Positions 8,006 through 9,150 of a stretch of DNA of 9,150 nucleotides are shown piece after piece. The stretch is from the NCBI RefSeq assembly GCF_000273375.1, contig NZ_CM001557.1, positions 1,259,731 to 1,268,880 of the forward strand, written 5' to 3'. The notes below the pieces were generated by a model that ran no database searches, was not told the DNA's origin, and saw nothing but the letters and a program-made list of their open reading frames with translations. The number at the start of each line of letters is the position of its first letter. Position 1 is the first letter of the stretch. Source of the DNA: Bartonella birtlesii IBS 325 (GTDB taxonomy: Bacteria > Pseudomonadota > Alphaproteobacteria > Rhizobiales > Rhizobiaceae). Both the position numbers and the translations under genes were made by a program.

Positions 8006-8271
8006 GTGTCAAAGTTTTACGCATATTTACGAGTTTCTCTTGATGGACAAGATACAGAAAATAAAAAACTTGGATTGTTAGAATATGCTAACAAAAATGG
8101 TTTTGCTTCACTCCATATTGGAGAGAAACTATAAATAGAAGGGAAGCTTGGTGCTTTAATCGAAAGAACAGAGCAGTGGAATTGTTATTGATGCTTAAAT
8201 TTTCTCATATAGCGGATTTTTCTTTTAATGTTTTAGAAATTCTTAAATCTGCTAGTGAGCGTAATTTATAA
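8006..8271 (+). pseudogene. broken serine recombinase (resolvase/invertase, Pin/Hin type)
   Basis: The frame from GTG 8006 gives a typical resolvase N-terminus, SKFYAYLRVSLDGQDTENK, with the catalytic Ser in YLRVS at residue 11, then LGLLEYANKNGF. A TAA at 8132-8134 ends it, near where the family has the conserved SGR-type segment, which is missing. The same frame resumes with KLGALIERTEQ. After a frameshift near 8179 a different frame gives LKFSHIADFSFNVLEILKSA up to a TAA at 8269-8271, matching the family's EFSRIARS...LQALEILK region. The rest of the catalytic domain and the C-terminal HTH are absent. Intact relatives are roughly 190-200 residues. With two stops, a deletion, a frameshift and a truncation it cannot be active. 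It is the only gene trace on the plus strand and is divergent from the 101-residue gene. Confidence 0.75.
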
Positions 8272-8407
8272 GATACGCCAATTTATTTAGAGATAAGCTA
8301 GGCAGCCTATCATCATAAGCAGGACAACGGGCTATCCCATAATATCCATGCCAAACCCCTGGCACAGCACGTGTAATGCCCTGCGCATTCTTAAAAAAAC
8401 ACATCAT
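8252..8407 (-). pseudogene. N-terminal stub of a primase-type zinc-binding protein
   Basis: A 51-codon frame starts with ATGATG at 8407, with AGGA seven bases upstream. Residues 7-40 contain ITRAVPGVWHGYYGIARCPA followed by YDDRLPSLSL, which matches the N-terminal zinc-binding domain of phage and island primases (family pattern GGRWHGSYGMARCPAHDDRTPSLSI). The His expected after CPA is Tyr here, so one likely zinc ligand is lost. Similarity ends at about 8288, and the last 11 residues are antisense to the broken recombinase, so the gene was cut at that junction. Its place, just after the AlpA-like gene, is where satellites carry their primase. It may be the other end of the gene whose C-terminal remnant lies at 6094-6555, or a separate primase gene of the same module. 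Confidence 0.6.
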
Positions 8408-8413
8408 TTTTTA

Positions 8414-8437
8414 TCCTATGATTATTGCACCATAGGA
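8414..8437 (-). promoter_or_regulatory. inverted repeat covering the ribosome binding site of the primase stub
   Basis: TCCTATG at 8414-8420 and CATAGGA at 8431-8437 form a perfect 7-bp dyad with a 10-base loop. On the minus strand the downstream arm contains the AGGA ribosome binding site, 7 bases before ATG 8407. In RNA it could hide the site; in DNA it could be an operator, for example for the AlpA-like protein encoded just upstream. Confidence 0.35.
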
Positions 8438-8476
8438 CGGATTATGCTAAACTTTAGGGTGATGAGTTTGAGAAAG

Positions 8477-8511
8477 CCTTGTCCGTCCTTACGTGACAAG
8501 GTTTTCTTTTT
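8477..8511 (+). terminator. strong intrinsic terminator on the plus strand, overlapping the end of the AlpA-like gene
   Basis: CCTTGTC at 8477-8483 pairs with GACAAGG at 8495-8501, extended inward by CGT/ACG around a CCTT loop, and is followed by TTTTCTTTTT at 8502-8511. This is a textbook Rho-independent terminator for rightward transcription, with its T-tract touching the stop codon of the minus-strand AlpA-like gene. It would block plus-strand transcripts, such as those from the recombinase remnant, from running antisense into alpA and int. Leftward, the tract after the stem is only GCTTTCTC, so it would work weakly for the AlpA-like gene. Confidence 0.7.
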
Positions 8512-8710
8512 ATGCCGCGTCGTTATAACGTTGCTGTTTTGCTTGCTCGATGACATTGATAAGATCCGATTGTAACCAACGCGATAAAAAGCCAAATTTT
8601 AAAGGTTTTGGGAGAGAACCATTGGTAACATAACGGCGAAATGTTGAAACACTCATATGAAGCAATTTTGCGCTTTCACGGTCTGTCAAAAGAATATCAT
8701 TTTCTGTCAT
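8510..8710 (-). CDS. AlpA/excisionase-like winged helix-turn-helix protein
   Basis: This 66-residue protein has the MerR-like fold of AlpA and Xis-type proteins: LLTDRESAKLLHMSVSTFRRYV supplies the HTH in two pieces (LLTDRESAKLL, then MSVSTFRRYV at about residues 19-28), and GSLPKPLKFGFLSRWLQSDL is the wing with the usual Pro-Lys pattern and Trp. AlpA of P4/CP4-57-type elements activates integrase or excision; relatives also act as directionality factors or repressors. I chose ATG 8710 because AAAGGA lies 7 bases upstream and homology begins just after; an upstream ATG at 8767 would add 19 residues unlike the family. The gene lies about 200 bases downstream of int and just ahead of the primase stub, the standard satellite order. 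It looks intact. Confidence 0.85.
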   Translation of the reverse strand: MTENDILLTDRESAKLLHMSVSTFRRYVTNGSLPKPLKFGFLSRWLQSDLINVIEQAKQQRYNDAA

Positions 8711-8882
8711 AATAAAATCCTTTCTATCAAAAAATGAGAACAAATCATAACTATTTATTAACCACATTTTGGTTCATTTAGAAAGATGTTTTATTCATAG
8801 AAAACAATATTTTATCATATAATTTCTTATGTGATAATTTATGAATCTTATTGAGAAAGAATGAGAGAGAAGAGAGCTAAAG

Positions 8883-8891
8883 TTATCCACA
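8883..8891 (+). promoter_or_regulatory. perfect DnaA-box match TTATCCACA
   Basis: TTATCCACA matches the DnaA consensus exactly, and a near match TTATTCACC follows at 8902-8910 inside the hairpin after int. The box lies in the roughly 200-base gap between the integrase and the AlpA-like gene, which otherwise shows only AT-rich sequence. With the copy at 5853 it makes two exact boxes in gene-free DNA of one element. Confidence 0.4.
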
Positions 8892-8895
8892 GATC

Positions 8896-8914
8896 ATGGG
8901 GTTATTCACCCCAT
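8896..8914 (-). terminator. hairpin just after the integrase gene, terminator-like without a T-tract
   Basis: ATGGGGT (8896-8902) and ACCCCAT (8908-8914) form a perfect 7-bp stem with a 5-base loop, three bases past the integrase stop codon. On the minus strand the bases after the stem are GATCTGTGG, not a T-run, so it is not a classic intrinsic terminator. It may stabilise the 3' end of the int transcript. Confidence 0.45.
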
Positions 8915-8917
8915 ATC

Positions 8918-9150
8918 TTAAGATTGACCGGTGACATAAGCCGCCCATTTATCCATATAGACACGGCGCTGTTCTAGATAGTCAGTGCGACGATAGGCAC
9001 GCTCTACTTGTCCTCCTACCGTATGACTTAGAATGGTTTCAGCGACCTCATAGGGGGCATCGGTTGTTTCAGCAAGCCAATTGCGTAAACTAGAACGAAA
9101 TCCATGCGGGCAGGCGTTTAGTCCAGTTTTTTGCATGCATTGGGACATAC
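8918..9150 (-). CDS. tyrosine-type integrase, C-terminal part (cut by the window edge)
   Basis: The visible 77 or so codons are the end of a P4-type tyrosine recombinase, which integrates and excises the element at an attachment site, commonly a tRNA gene. Seen: the HxxR box in PHGFRSSLRNWLAE with its catalytic Arg, the conserved His in LSHTVGG, and the Tyr nucleophile ten residues later in ERAYRRTDY, followed by the family's LEQRR...MDKWAAYV tail. An ATG occurs at 9148, but it lies inside conserved sequence; the true start is about 1 kb further right. Relatives are about 400 residues. No frameshift is seen in the visible part. The orientation puts the nearer attachment site to the right, outside the window. 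Confidence 0.9.
   Translation of the reverse strand, partial: MSQCMQKTGLNACPHGFRSSLRNWLAETTDAPYEVAETILSHTVGGQVERAYRRTDYLEQRRVYMDKWAAYVTGQS

Noticed and set aside
8348..8575. Plus-strand open frame of 75 codons
   Set aside because: It runs antisense to the primase stub, through the terminator hairpin and into the AlpA-like gene. No protein family is recognisable, and the minus-strand reading explains the sequence better.
8711..8767. Upstream ATG at 8767 that would lengthen the AlpA-like protein to 85 residues
   Set aside because: The extra 19 residues do not resemble the family, whereas ATG 8710 has a well-placed AAAGGA and starts right before the HTH.

Overview
The window is AT-rich bacterial DNA that reads as part of a decayed integrative element (a phage-satellite-like or genomic island) carrying a large restriction-modification gene as cargo. 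The base composition, the P4-type integrase tail, the AlpA-like regulator and the DUF3987-type primase remnant fit an AT-rich alphaproteobacterium such as Bartonella. That host call is inference from general resemblance, not from a database match. All intact genes lie on the minus strand and are transcribed right to left. The only plus-strand gene trace is a broken serine recombinase.

Layout from right to left, in the direction of transcription. (1) 9150-8918: C-terminal part of a tyrosine integrase, cut by the window edge. (2) 8710-8510: a 66-residue AlpA/excisionase-like winged-HTH protein. (3) 8407-8252: a stub of a primase-type zinc-binding N-terminus that stops abruptly where it meets (4) a plus-strand serine recombinase pseudogene at 8006-8271. 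(5) 7804-7499 and 7428-6973: two unrecognised genes whose junction is odd, because the second frame opens upstream of its first ATG and overlaps the first gene. (6) 6555-6094: the C-terminal remnant of a DUF3987-type primase/helicase protein, bracketed by a roughly 45-bp inverted repeat. (7) 5698-722: a 1658-residue single-polypeptide restriction-modification enzyme of the type ISP (LlaGI/LlaBIII-like) architecture, with Mrr-like nuclease, superfamily 2 helicase/translocase, N6-adenine methyltransferase and target recognition domain. (8) 639-679: its likely terminator, followed by about 600 bp without genes that holds TTTTGAGGG iteron-like repeats able to form a G-quadruplex motif.

The order integrase, AlpA-like regulator, primase, cargo is the usual order in P4-like satellites and related islands. 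Here the replication module is broken into an N-terminal stub and a C-terminal remnant, while the restriction-modification gene is open from start to stop with all key motifs. The natural reading is that the element has lost autonomous replication, and perhaps mobility, while the defence cargo has been kept. Two perfect DnaA-box matches and two families of inverted repeats in the gene-free stretches may be relics of the element's origin or of the rearrangements that broke it. The two unrecognised genes between the primase fragments are the best place to look for something undescribed.
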